A DNA stretch of 64,000 nucleotides from Flavobacterium coralii (GTDB taxonomy: Bacteria > Bacteroidota > Bacteroidia > Flavobacteriales > Flavobacteriaceae), in assembly GCF_019891545.1 (NCBI RefSeq), contig NZ_JAHDIU010000009.1, forward strand, positions 1 through 64,000, in the 5' to 3' direction. The notes beneath the pieces were generated by a model. It was not told the origin of the DNA and ran no database searches. It worked only from the letters and a program-made list of their open reading frames with translations. This document shows positions 49,886-58,210 of this stretch, piece after piece; positions within the stretch are counted from its first letter, which is position 1; each line of letters opens with the position of its first letter. Made by a program: the position numbers and the translations under genes.

Positions 49886-50416
49886 ATGGCTACAAAAAAC
49901 TGGGCTTTAGACCCTGCACACTCAGAAATACTTTTTAAAGTTAAGCATCTTGTAATTTCTACCGTATCGGGTTCTTTCGGAGAGTTCAGCGGAAGCGCAA
50001 CTACACCCGAAGATACTTTTGAAGGCGGAGATATTTCTATCACAATTAAGGCGGCAAGTATTAACACCAATAACGGGCAACGTGACGGTCACCTGCGCAG
50101 TGAAGAGTTTTTTGATGCTGACAACCACCCTGAAATTACTATAAAGACAACCTCTATAGAGCAGGTTAGCGGCGATGACTATACTATAAAAGCTGATTTT
50201 ACTATGAGGGGTGTAACCAAACAGGTAACCTTTAAAGGAGAATATGGCGGAACGGCTACAGACGGATATGGCAACAAAAAGGTTGGGCTTGAGGTTACCG
50301 GAAAGATAAACAGGACAGATTTCGGGCTTAACTGGAATGCTGTTATAGAAGGCGGAGGGTTAACCGTTAGCGAAGATGTGAAGCTGGTAGGTAACCTTCA
50401 ATTCACTGAGCAGTAA
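49886..50416 (+). CDS. YceI-family lipid-binding protein
   Basis: A 176-residue YceI-family protein with the conserved opening WALDPAHSEILFKVKHL, the GHL...FFDADNHPEI segment and NRTDFGLNW near the end. YceI proteins have a lipocalin-like fold and bind polyisoprenoids. Unlike many relatives it has no signal peptide, so it is expected in the cytoplasm. The DoxX gene starts 2 nt after its stop, so the two are co-transcribed. Confidence 0.9.
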   Translation: MATKNWALDPAHSEILFKVKHLVISTVSGSFGEFSGSATTPEDTFEGGDISITIKAASINTNNGQRDGHLRSEEFFDADNHPEITIKTTSIEQVSGDDYTIKADFTMRGVTKQVTFKGEYGGTATDGYGNKKVGLEVTGKINRTDFGLNWNAVIEGGGLTVSEDVKLVGNLQFTEQ

Positions 50417-50418
50417 TC

Positions 50419-50847
50419 ATGCGGATGTTCAGTACTTCATACAACCAGAACCTGTATGATATAGCATTGCTTTTGTTGAGGATTGCCGTTGGCTGCTTTA
50501 TGATGACGCACGGACTCCAGAAGCTGGATATGCTGATGGAAGACGGGCCTGTAAAGTTTGCAGACCCTATAGGCGTAGGAGAGCAGTTGTCACTAATCCT
50601 TACTGTATTTGCAGAACTTATCTGTTCGTTTCTAATTATAATGGGCTTTGCCACAAGGCTGGCTGCAATACCTTTAATAATTACCATGCTGGTGATATTA
50701 TTTGTGGTGCATGCCAATGACCCGTTTGATAACAAGGAACTTCCGGGACTATACCTTGCAGTATATGTACTGCTGCTTGTTGTGGGCAGTGGCAGGTTTT
50801 CAGTCGACAGGCTTATAGCAGGCGGCAAAAAGAAAAAGATATTTTAA
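50419..50847 (+). CDS. DoxX-family membrane protein
   Basis: A 142-residue protein with four transmembrane segments and the DoxX signature (LRIAVGCFMMTHGLQKL, then AELICSFLIIMGFATRLAAIP). DoxX-family proteins are linked to respiratory or oxidative-stress functions without a settled mechanism. The ATG lies 2 nt after the YceI stop, indicating coupling. It ends before a bidirectional-looking terminator shared with the convergent Hsp20 gene. Confidence 0.9.
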   Translation: MRMFSTSYNQNLYDIALLLLRIAVGCFMMTHGLQKLDMLMEDGPVKFADPIGVGEQLSLILTVFAELICSFLIIMGFATRLAAIPLIITMLVILFVVHANDPFDNKELPGLYLAVYVLLLVVGSGRFSVDRLIAGGKKKKIF

Positions 50848-50866
50848 TAAGTATTAAATTCATAAT

Positions 50867-50897
50867 AAAAAAGCGCCCTTTGATGAGGGCGCTTTTT
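50867..50897. terminator. Bidirectional terminator between doxX and hsp20
   Basis: AAAAGCGCCCT and AGGGCGCTTTT form an 11-bp stem with a 6-nt loop, with A-run before and T-run after, between convergent genes. Confidence 0.85.
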
Positions 50898-50923
50898 ACA
50901 TTAACCAACTAACTCAAAAACTA

Positions 50924-51358
50924 TTATGAAATATCTATTAACCTCTTTGGTTTTGGTAATGCTTCTTCTTTTTTAGGAAGGGCAATTCTTAATATGCCGT
51001 CTTGGTAAGAAGCATTAATGTCATCTTCTTTAACGCTTTCCGGTAAAGTAAAGGCTCTTTTAAAAGAAGAGTAGCTAAACTCCCTTCTGGTATATTTGCC
51101 TTCTTCCTGCTCATTTTTTTCAGATTTTACTTCTGCTGAAATAGTCAACAGGTCGTTATCAATCTCGATGTTAAAATCTTCTTTTTTCATTCCCGGAGCC
51201 ATAAGTTCTACAGTGTAGGACTCATCTGTTTCTTTAATATTTACAGGAGCAATCATCCTGTTAAACTGTGTGCCGCCGGCCCAGTCTTTAAATAATTCAT
51301 CCATTACAGACGGGAATAAACGGTTAGCATTTGCTGTGTTTCTCTTTACTAAGTTCAT
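50924..51358 (-). CDS. Hsp20/alpha-crystallin small heat-shock protein
   Basis: A 144-residue chaperone that holds unfolding proteins. The alpha-crystallin domain covers about residues 35-135: SYTVELMAPGMKKEDFNIEI, then the FSYSSFKRAFTLPE segment and the GILRIALPKKE end motif (with IxI/V-like RIAL). The N-terminal arm includes a phenylalanine-rich stretch. It starts at the ATG at 51358. It probably responds to stress, but no CIRCE or similar element was seen upstream. Confidence 0.93.
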   Translation of the reverse strand: MNLVKRNTANANRLFPSVMDELFKDWAGGTQFNRMIAPVNIKETDESYTVELMAPGMKKEDFNIEIDNDLLTISAEVKSEKNEQEEGKYTRREFSYSSFKRAFTLPESVKEDDINASYQDGILRIALPKKEEALPKPKRLIDIS

Positions 51359-51483
51359 AACTAAAATGTTTTTATGTGTTTGACTTAATTTGAAATCTTA
51401 ATCATTTGCTTAGTAATAGTCAATTCCTGTACCATTCAATTTTTAATGCCATTTTGTCGTTAATGGTGTCAAAATGGCATTTA

Positions 51484-51513
51484 TTGATTAAGTGACTATT
51501 TAGCGTACATTTG
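51484..51513 (+). promoter_or_regulatory. Promoter of the Uup-type ABC-F gene
   Basis: TTG at 51484-51486, a 19-bp spacer and TACATTTG at 51506-51513 match the consensus, 15 bp before the GTG start. Confidence 0.7.
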
Positions 51514-51528
51514 CAAAAATTTTATTTC

Positions 51529-53394
51529 GTGAATTATCTTTCGGTAGAAAATATATCCAAGTCGTTTGGCGAACGCACCCTTTTCGAGAATATATCATTT
51601 GGTATAAACAAAGACCAGAAAATAGCTTTTGTTGCCAAGAACGGAACCGGTAAAACCAGTATTCTGAAAATCATAACCGGTGAAGACACGCCCGACACCG
51701 GGCAGGTGGTAATACGTAAGGAAATTAAAATGGGATTCCTTTCACAGGAGCCTAATCTTGACCCGGAGCTAACAATTGAGGAAAGCATTTTTGCATCAGA
51801 TAATGATGTACTTAAGGTTATAGAGCAATATGAAAAAGCATTGGAGAATCCTGAAGACGAAGAAGTATACCAAAAGGCTTTTGAGCGTATGGAACTCTAC
51901 AATGCATGGGATTTTGAAACCCAGTACAAGCAGATACTGTTTAAGCTTAAGCTGGATGATTTAAAACTGAAGGTTAAGAATTTATCAGGAGGTCAGAAAA
52001 AGCGCCTTGCGCTGGCAATAATACTTATCAATAAGCCCGACTTACTTATTCTGGATGAGCCTACCAACCACCTTGACCTTGAAATGATAGAATGGCTGGA
52101 AGATTATTTTGCCAAAGAAAACATTACGCTTTTTATGGTAACGCACGACCGCTACTTTTTAGAGCGCGTTTGCAACGAAATCATAGAGCTTGATAACGGC
52201 AAGCTGTACCAGTATAAGGGGAATTACTCTTACTACCTTACCAAAAAAGAAGAACGCATAGCTGCTGAAAACGCCAGTATAGACAAAGCGCAGAACCTAT
52301 TTGTAAAAGAACTTGCCTGGATGCGCCGCCAGCCCAAGGCGCGTACTACAAAATCTAAATCAAGGCAGGATGATTTTTATGTAATAAAAGAAAAAGCCCA
52401 TAGCCGCCGCAAAGAGCACCAGGTAGAGCTGGAGATTAATATGGAGCGCATGGGCAGCAAAATTGTTGAGCTGCACAATGTCTCAAAAAAGTTTAAGGAT
52501 AAAACCATACTGCAAAACTTCAACTTCAACTTTAAAAAGGGAGAGCGTATAGGTATAATCGGTAAAAACGGTACGGGCAAATCTACTTTCCTCAATATTC
52601 TAACCCAAACCATGCAGCCGGATAATGGCAAAGTGGTTGTAGGCGAAACTATTAAAATAGGTTACTATACCCAAAGCGGCATTACACCAAAAGAAGGACA
52701 AAAAGTTATTGATATCATTAAAGAGTTTGGTGAGTTTATTCCGCTTGCCAAAGGGCGGACTATTTCGGCAGGGCAGTTACTGGAACGCTTTTTATTCGAC
52801 AGGAAAAAGCAGCACGATTATGTAGAGAAACTGAGCGGGGGAGAGCTGAAACGCCTTTACCTGTGTACCGTACTGATACAAAACCCTAACTTCCTGATAC
52901 TGGATGAACCTACCAATGATCTTGATATTGTTACACTGAACGTACTGGAGAGCTTTCTACTGGATTATCCGGGCTGCCTTATAGTAGTTTCGCACGACAG
53001 GTATTTTATGGATAAGATTGTAGATCACCTTTTTGTTTTCAGGGGAGAAGGTGTGATAGAAGATTTTCCCGGTAATTACAGTGATTTCCGTACGTATGAG
53101 GATAGCGCTGAGCCTGTAAAAGACGAAAGCAAAACAGGCTCAGATAAAAAATCCTGGAAACAGAATAATGTAAAGGCGGGCCTTACCTTTAATGAGCAAA
53201 AGGAGTATGACAAGATAGAAAAGGAAATTAAGGAGCTTGAAGCTAAAAAAGAAGCCATAGAAAAGCAGTTTAGCGATGGCAGTATAGCCGATTCCGATAT
53301 TGCAGCTAAAGCTGATGAACTCCAGAAAATATTACAAAGTATTGAAGATAAAACCGAGCGTTGGTTTGAACTGACGGCTAAAATGGAAGGATAA
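51529..53394 (+). CDS. Uup-type ABC-F ATPase
   Basis: A 621-residue soluble tandem ABC ATPase. It opens at GTG 51529 (MNYLSVENISKSFGERTLF), since a longer TTG reading overlaps the promoter box. Domain 1 has AKNGTGKTS, LSGGQKKR and LDEPTNHLD; domain 2 has GKNGTGKST, LSGGELKR and LDEPTNDLD. The last ~75 residues form a lysine/glutamate-rich coiled coil (EQKEYDKIEKEIKELEA), as in Uup, which acts on ribosomes or branched DNA. The spacing to the next gene is 15 nt, suggesting co-transcription. Confidence 0.92.
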   Translation: MNYLSVENISKSFGERTLFENISFGINKDQKIAFVAKNGTGKTSILKIITGEDTPDTGQVVIRKEIKMGFLSQEPNLDPELTIEESIFASDNDVLKVIEQYEKALENPEDEEVYQKAFERMELYNAWDFETQYKQILFKLKLDDLKLKVKNLSGGQKKRLALAIILINKPDLLILDEPTNHLDLEMIEWLEDYFAKENITLFMVTHDRYFLERVCNEIIELDNGKLYQYKGNYSYYLTKKEERIAAENASIDKAQNLFVKELAWMRRQPKARTTKSKSRQDDFYVIKEKAHSRRKEHQVELEINMERMGSKIVELHNVSKKFKDKTILQNFNFNFKKGERIGIIGKNGTGKSTFLNILTQTMQPDNGKVVVGETIKIGYYTQSGITPKEGQKVIDIIKEFGEFIPLAKGRTISAGQLLERFLFDRKKQHDYVEKLSGGELKRLYLCTVLIQNPNFLILDEPTNDLDIVTLNVLESFLLDYPGCLIVVSHDRYFMDKIVDHLFVFRGEGVIEDFPGNYSDFRTYEDSAEPVKDESKTGSDKKSWKQNNVKAGLTFNEQKEYDKIEKEIKELEAKKEAIEKQFSDGSIADSDIAAKADELQKILQSIEDKTERWFELTAKMEG

Positions 53395-53409
53395 GTAAGA
53401 TATACGGCT

Positions 53410-54036
53410 ATGAAAACAATGTCACGATTTGCTTTTCTTTGGAAATCGGTAAATGCACATGGGCTGCATTCGCCATTTGTGTACCAGGTGGCTGATAAGT
53501 GTTTTTATAGGAATACAAGTCATTTAAAATATTATCACAATAGTCAGTCGGTTTTACCTAAAGAAGCAGTCAGCATACTGGAAAAGATAATAACAGGCTT
53601 AAAGCCGGTTAAGCTTTATGTGCCGGATGACCCTAAAGGAACAGCTACTGCACTTATAAGGGAAATTGCAGAAGTACATAACCAGCAGGTGTGGTTCTTT
53701 TCGCCTATGGCGCCTGTGCCGGGCACCATAGACCTGGCTTATTTTTCTGCTGAAACTAATACATCTGTACCACAATTGCTTGCCCGGATACGGGAAGTAT
53801 CGTGCGAAAACAGTGCGTGTATTGTAGGTGATATTCGTAAAACGCCTGAAGCTGAAGCCGCATGGTATGAGGTAACAAGCCAACCTGAAGCTACCGTAAC
53901 AATAGATTTTTACCATATAGGACTTGTGTTTTTCAGGCCGGCGCAGGCCAAACAGCATTTCCTGATAAGGCCATTCCGCTCATTCTGGGCAGATGCATTG
54001 TTTGGCGTTAAAAACCTTTGGGGGCTTTTGGGTTAG
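53410..54036 (+). CDS. Degenerate methyltransferase-like protein
   Basis: A 208-residue protein. Its opening FLWKSVNAHGLHSPFVYQVADKCFY is the N-terminus of a common Bacteroidota class I SAM-methyltransferase family. In this copy the expected glycine-rich SAM-binding motif is not visible: KLYVPDDPKGTATAL stands where the nucleotide loop would be. The later part has a fold-like pattern (TVTIDFYHIGLVFFR). It may have lost activity or use another cofactor. Its stop overlaps the convergent gene by 3 nt. Confidence 0.6.
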   Translation: MKTMSRFAFLWKSVNAHGLHSPFVYQVADKCFYRNTSHLKYYHNSQSVLPKEAVSILEKIITGLKPVKLYVPDDPKGTATALIREIAEVHNQQVWFFSPMAPVPGTIDLAYFSAETNTSVPQLLARIREVSCENSACIVGDIRKTPEAEAAWYEVTSQPEATVTIDFYHIGLVFFRPAQAKQHFLIRPFRSFWADALFGVKNLWGLLG

Positions 54037-54281
54037 TTATTTCGCAAAGCCTCGGCAAGTTCTGATTTACTCATTTTGCTCCTGCCTTCAATACCTACTT
54101 TTTTAGCTTCATCATAAAGGCTCTTTTTGGTGCGGTCTTCATATTGCTTTGCTTTGCCGCCACGTTTCTCTGCGCCTTTGCTGTTGGCTATCCGTGCCGA
54201 TTTCTCTTTGCTGTAGCCTTTATCCCTAAGAGCTTCATATTGCTCATCATCTTTAACCTGTGGTCCGTGATTCTTTGCCAT
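54033..54281 (-). CDS. Small basic protein with Rho N-terminal/SAP-like motif
   Basis: An 82-residue charged protein. The last third (LYDEAKKVGIEGRSKMSKSE) resembles the Rho termination factor N-terminal or SAP-like nucleic-acid-binding helix pair, while the first part carries YEALRDKGYSKEKSARIAN, a helical stretch found in small stress-related proteins. DNA or RNA binding is inferred. The stop codon overlaps that of the convergent gene. It starts at the ATG at 54281. Confidence 0.7.
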   Translation of the reverse strand: MAKNHGPQVKDDEQYEALRDKGYSKEKSARIANSKGAEKRGGKAKQYEDRTKKSLYDEAKKVGIEGRSKMSKSELAEALRNN

Positions 54282-54361
54282 AAGTATTTATTTTAAATTC
54301 ATAACTATATACAAGTTACACAGCCTTTAGCATTTAATGCGTTAACCCCCAGTTAAAAAAG

Positions 54362-54393
54362 AAAAAGGCCGCCGGGAATCCGGCAGCCTTTTT
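54362..54393 (-). terminator. Terminator of the lipoprotein gene
   Basis: AAAGGCCGCCGG pairs with CCGGCAGCCTTT (one bulge) around a 4-nt loop; T-run follows on the minus strand. Confidence 0.75.
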
Positions 54394-54430
54394 ACACGCA
54401 AATTTATAATCAACCTTTATCTATTCAGTA

Positions 54431-55102
54431 TTATTCTGCAGCTTCTTTAGCATTTTCATTCTCCTGGCTTTTAGCTGTCATACGCTCCCACTTAAATTTA
54501 GGGGCAAATTCAACTTTAAGCGCTGCAATTTTCCTGTTGTCTTCAGCAGAAAGTCCTTCTTTCTCAACAGTATTTTTTCTTGCATCAAGAGCCTCATACC
54601 AGTTCTTGATTTTATCGAAATCCTCACGAGAGTAGTTGTCTTTGTTGGCTTCAAAAGTTTTTACAAAGTTTTCATATACGCTAAGTATGTTGTCTTTGTT
54701 AACCCATGTAAAGTCCATATCGTTACCTACACCGTTACCTTCGCCAAAAAAGCTAACGTAAAGCGTTTGGCCGTTATCAGCAGATGCCTGGTTCATGTTT
54801 TGCGAAGCTTCCATTTTCACTTCGTCATATTTCGTTTTTTTGTCGTTAATCCTTGTTTCGGCACCTTCCCTGTCTTTAAGGTTCTCCAGTGCAGCTTCAG
54901 CTTCAGCAAGCCTTGCTTCATACTGTGCTTCTATAGCCTCCCAGTTAGCCATCCTTTCTTCATCGTCAAGGCGGTCAATAGAGTCAACAAAAGATTCGTA
55001 ACGGTCAACACTCTTTTCTGCAGCCATTTCTGCATCGTTCTTACAAGAGGTTAAACCAGCTGCAATAAGAGCAGCTCCTAATACTAAATTCAGTCTTTTC
55101 AT
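54431..55102 (-). CDS. Helical lipoprotein of unknown function
   Basis: A 223-residue lipoprotein with the lipobox at about residues 17-20 (LTSC). The mature part is rich in glutamate, lysine and alanine and predicted as long helices (EAIEAQYEARLAEAEAALEN), with a second helical region toward the C-terminus. It may reside in the outer membrane or periplasm. No enzymatic residue stands out. Its family is not recognised with confidence. A strong terminator follows. Confidence 0.75.
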   Translation of the reverse strand: MKRLNLVLGAALIAAGLTSCKNDAEMAAEKSVDRYESFVDSIDRLDDEERMANWEAIEAQYEARLAEAEAALENLKDREGAETRINDKKTKYDEVKMEASQNMNQASADNGQTLYVSFFGEGNGVGNDMDFTWVNKDNILSVYENFVKTFEANKDNYSREDFDKIKNWYEALDARKNTVEKEGLSAEDNRKIAALKVEFAPKFKWERMTAKSQENENAKEAAE

Positions 55103-55331
55103 GGTAGTTTTGTATTTATGTTACTTTGATGGTGTAAAGGTAAATGCGCTTTAATTACAATTCAAAATTTAACTTTATTTATTAAGAATACTTTAGTATT
55201 TATAACTTTTCATTAATATATATTAAGATTATTTTAAGAATTACAGGTTTGATAAAGGCTATAAATTGAGTTTGGCCACATACTAAAAGGCAAAAAAATA
55301 AGTACAGGTTTTCAATTACCGCTTTTATATC

Positions 55332-55339
55332 TATTTTTG
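55332..55339 (+). promoter_or_regulatory. -7 box of guaA
   Basis: TATTTTTG matches TAnnTTTG just 3 bp before the ATG at 55343. If used, the transcript would be leaderless or nearly so. Confidence 0.45.
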
Positions 55340-55342
55340 CAC

Positions 55343-56872
55343 ATGCAACACAACGTACTTATTTTAGATTTCGGATCGCAATACACACAACTGATTGCGA
55401 GAAGGGTTCGCGAACTGAATATTTTCTGCGAAATTTTCCCTTACAACAACCCACCGGTTGATTTATCATCATACAAAGCTGTAATACTATCAGGCAGCCC
55501 TTTCTCTGTAAGGGCAGAAAACGCGCCGCATCCTGACCTGTCAGAAATCCGCGGTAAGCTGCCTTTGCTTGCTGTTTGCTATGGTGCGCAATACCTTGCC
55601 CATTTTAATGGTGGTGAGGTAGCGCCGAGTAATATTCGCGAGTATGGCCGTGCCAACCTTGCCTATGTAAAAGAAGGTGAGCCGTTTTTAGAGGGCGTGC
55701 AACCCGGCAGCCAGGTTTGGATGAGCCACAGCGATACAATTAAGCAGCTTCCTGAAAATGGTGTAAGGCTTGCCAGTACCAAAGATGTAGAAAATGCGGC
55801 ATACAGGATAGAAGGAGAGCTTACTTATGCCATACAGTTTCACCCTGAGGTGTACCACTCTACAGATGGTAAGCTGATGCTGGAGAACTTTTTGGTGAAG
55901 ATAGCCGAAGTGCCGCAAAACTTCACACCGGATACTTTTGTAGAAGATATAGTTGAAGAGCTAAAGGTAAAGATACAGAATGATAAAGTGGTACTGGGCT
56001 TAAGCGGTGGAGTTGACTCTACCGTTGCCGCGGTACTATTAAATAAAGCCATAGGCAATAACCTGTACTGCATTTTTGTAAATAACGGATTGCTGCGCAA
56101 AGATGAATTTGAAAGCGTGCTGCACCAATATAAAGACATGGGGCTTAATGTAAAAGGTGTAGATGCTACCGACCGCTTTTTAGGTGCGCTTGCAGGCATT
56201 GAAGACCCTGAACAAAAACGTAAAACCATAGGCCGTGTGTTTATCGAAGTATTTGATGACGAGGCACATCAACTGACCGATGTTAAATGGCTTGCACAGG
56301 GAACTATCTATCCTGATGTTATTGAATCGGTTTCTGTAAAGGGGCCGTCTGCAACTATAAAGTCTCACCACAATGTGGGAGGGCTGCCGGACTTTATGAA
56401 GCTACAGGTTGTAGAGCCTTTGCGTATGTTGTTTAAGGATGAGGTGCGCCGCGTGGGTGCTACGCTTGGTATAGATGCAGAGCTTTTAGGAAGGCACCCA
56501 TTCCCGGGGCCGGGCCTTTCCATAAGGATACTTGGCGATATCACTCCCGAAAAAGTAAGGATACTACAAGAGGTTGACCATATTTTTATACAAGGGCTTA
56601 AAGATAACGGGCTGTATGATAAGGTATGGCAGGCCGGGGCAATATTGCTGCCTGTAAATAGTGTTGGTGTTATGGGCGATGAACGTACTTATGAAAAAGT
56701 GGTGGCACTGCGCGCTGTAGAATCTACAGATGGTATGACTGCCGACTGGGTGCATCTGCCTTATGACTTTTTAATGAAGGTATCTAACGAAATTATAAAC
56801 AAAGTTAAAGGTGTAAACCGCGTGGTTTATGACATAAGCTCTAAGCCGCCTGCCACAATAGAATGGGAATAA
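55343..56872 (+). CDS. guaA: GMP synthase (glutamine-hydrolysing)
   Basis: Converts XMP to GMP using glutamine and ATP. A 509-residue fusion of the class I glutamine amidotransferase domain and the ATP-pyrophosphatase domain. The amidotransferase cysteine is at residue 79 (AVCYGAQ). The PP-loop SGGVDST is at about 221-227, and the dimerisation domain ends in PPATIEWE. The ATG at 55343 is used because it opens [18 protein letters not shown], the usual GuaA start. Monocistronic, with terminator following. Confidence 0.97.
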   Translation: MQHNVLILDFGSQYTQLIARRVRELNIFCEIFPYNNPPVDLSSYKAVILSGSPFSVRAENAPHPDLSEIRGKLPLLAVCYGAQYLAHFNGGEVAPSNIREYGRANLAYVKEGEPFLEGVQPGSQVWMSHSDTIKQLPENGVRLASTKDVENAAYRIEGELTYAIQFHPEVYHSTDGKLMLENFLVKIAEVPQNFTPDTFVEDIVEELKVKIQNDKVVLGLSGGVDSTVAAVLLNKAIGNNLYCIFVNNGLLRKDEFESVLHQYKDMGLNVKGVDATDRFLGALAGIEDPEQKRKTIGRVFIEVFDDEAHQLTDVKWLAQGTIYPDVIESVSVKGPSATIKSHHNVGGLPDFMKLQVVEPLRMLFKDEVRRVGATLGIDAELLGRHPFPGPGLSIRILGDITPEKVRILQEVDHIFIQGLKDNGLYDKVWQAGAILLPVNSVGVMGDERTYEKVVALRAVESTDGMTADWVHLPYDFLMKVSNEIINKVKGVNRVVYDISSKPPATIEWE

Positions 56873-56942
56873 TGCAATATTAACTTATATTTTAAATGCA
56901 TTATTTACATCCTGAATTTAAATAATTTTAAATAATTTCTAT

Positions 56943-56994
56943 AAAAAAGCCGTATATCTCAATTTTATTTGCAGATAATACGGCTTTTTTTTTC
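56943..56994 (+). terminator. Terminator after guaA
   Basis: AAAAAGCCGTAT and ATACGGCTTTTT pair around a 22-nt loop, followed by a long T-run. Confidence 0.75.
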
Positions 56995-57102
56995 TTTCAT
57001 AACTGATGTTTTACTGATGTAATAATTTTGTTGATTTTGTGTTAAGTTATTGCAATAATTATTACTTTTAGGAAAATTTTAACAAAATTTACTAAAGGAA
57101 AG

Positions 57103-58122
57103 ATGACAACTAAACTATTAGCATTGCTGGCCCTCGGGTTCATTTATAGCAATGTTTGTGCACAGGAGCCTGATAATGTGCAGGTTCAGGAAACGGTGGC
57201 AGAGCGTGTAGTAAACCATCGGGTGGCTTTTGGCGAAACTGTTGTGCTGATAGCAAAAAAATACCTGGTTCGACCTTCTGATATTTATGAATTTAATCCG
57301 GATGCCGTTGAGGGCCTGAGTACAGGAATGCTTTTAAAAATTCCGCTTGACAGGGCAGTGCAGCCTGAAGCGCCTAAGAAAGAAGAAAAAACCACATATG
57401 TAGCGTCTGCCGCTCCGGCACCGGAAAAGCCCGCTTCTAAACAACTTCCTTTAGCTCCTGTAAAAGAAACTTTTACCGCCGATACAGCTCAGCCGGAGCC
57501 TGTTGCACTTCCTGATAATGGCGTTTTTGAAGTTACGCACAATGTGAAAAATGGTGAAACACTTACTGCTCTTGCCAGAAAATACAACACTACCGTTACA
57601 GCGATTACCAATGCAAATAAGCAAAAACTAAAGCACGGATTACAGATAGGGCAGGAGCTAACCATACCGGCAGGCCCAACCCCCGAAACGCTTGACGGCG
57701 TTGTTATGCACAGTGTAAAGAGCGGAGAAACACTTTTTAGCTTGGCAAGGCAATACAACACTACTGTTGAAGCCATAACCGAATATAACAAAAGGAAGCT
57801 GAAGAACGGCCTTCAGGCAGGGCAGAGGCTAAGTATTATGCCGGGTACTGCTGCTCCCGAAGCATCTGTAACTGAAACCACTGCTGCTGTTGTAGAGGAA
57901 GCACCCGTAAAAACAGAGGCTGCCGTTAAGCAGCCTGAACGCGTTGAAGATACCACGCCAAGAACAGTAACGCACATACTAAAAGCTGATGACACGCTGG
58001 ATAAGCTTGCTGCAGAATATCATACCACTGCCGAAGCAATAAAGAAACAGAATGCCAAAAAACTGAAAAAAGGCCTTCAGGCGGGTCAGGAAATAAGCAT
58101 ACCTGCCTACACACAGCCTTAA
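57103..58122 (+). CDS. Exported protein with four LysM domains
   Basis: A 339-residue protein with a signal peptide ending near residue 20 (VCAQ). Four LysM motifs of about 45 residues lie near 37-81, 144-189, 201-246 and 288-334 (for example HNVKNGETLTALARKYNT), separated by proline/alanine-rich linkers. LysM binds peptidoglycan, so the protein is a cell-wall linker. It shares its LysM type with the next gene and probably arose with it. Confidence 0.87.
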   Translation: MTTKLLALLALGFIYSNVCAQEPDNVQVQETVAERVVNHRVAFGETVVLIAKKYLVRPSDIYEFNPDAVEGLSTGMLLKIPLDRAVQPEAPKKEEKTTYVASAAPAPEKPASKQLPLAPVKETFTADTAQPEPVALPDNGVFEVTHNVKNGETLTALARKYNTTVTAITNANKQKLKHGLQIGQELTIPAGPTPETLDGVVMHSVKSGETLFSLARQYNTTVEAITEYNKRKLKNGLQAGQRLSIMPGTAAPEASVTETTAAVVEEAPVKTEAAVKQPERVEDTTPRTVTHILKADDTLDKLAAEYHTTAEAIKKQNAKKLKKGLQAGQEISIPAYTQP

Positions 58123-58150
58123 TAATATTATCTTAAGATAAAAATAAAAT

Positions 58151-58182
58151 TTGCAGTTAAGTCGTTACAAAAGTTACCTTTG
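58151..58182 (+). promoter_or_regulatory. Promoter of the LysM-PBP1 gene
   Basis: TTG at 58151-58153, a 21-bp spacer and TACCTTTG at 58175-58182 match the consensus, 29 bp before the ATG. Confidence 0.6.
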
Positions 58183-58210
58183 TAGCGGCTTAATTATTTA
58201 AACATACATC

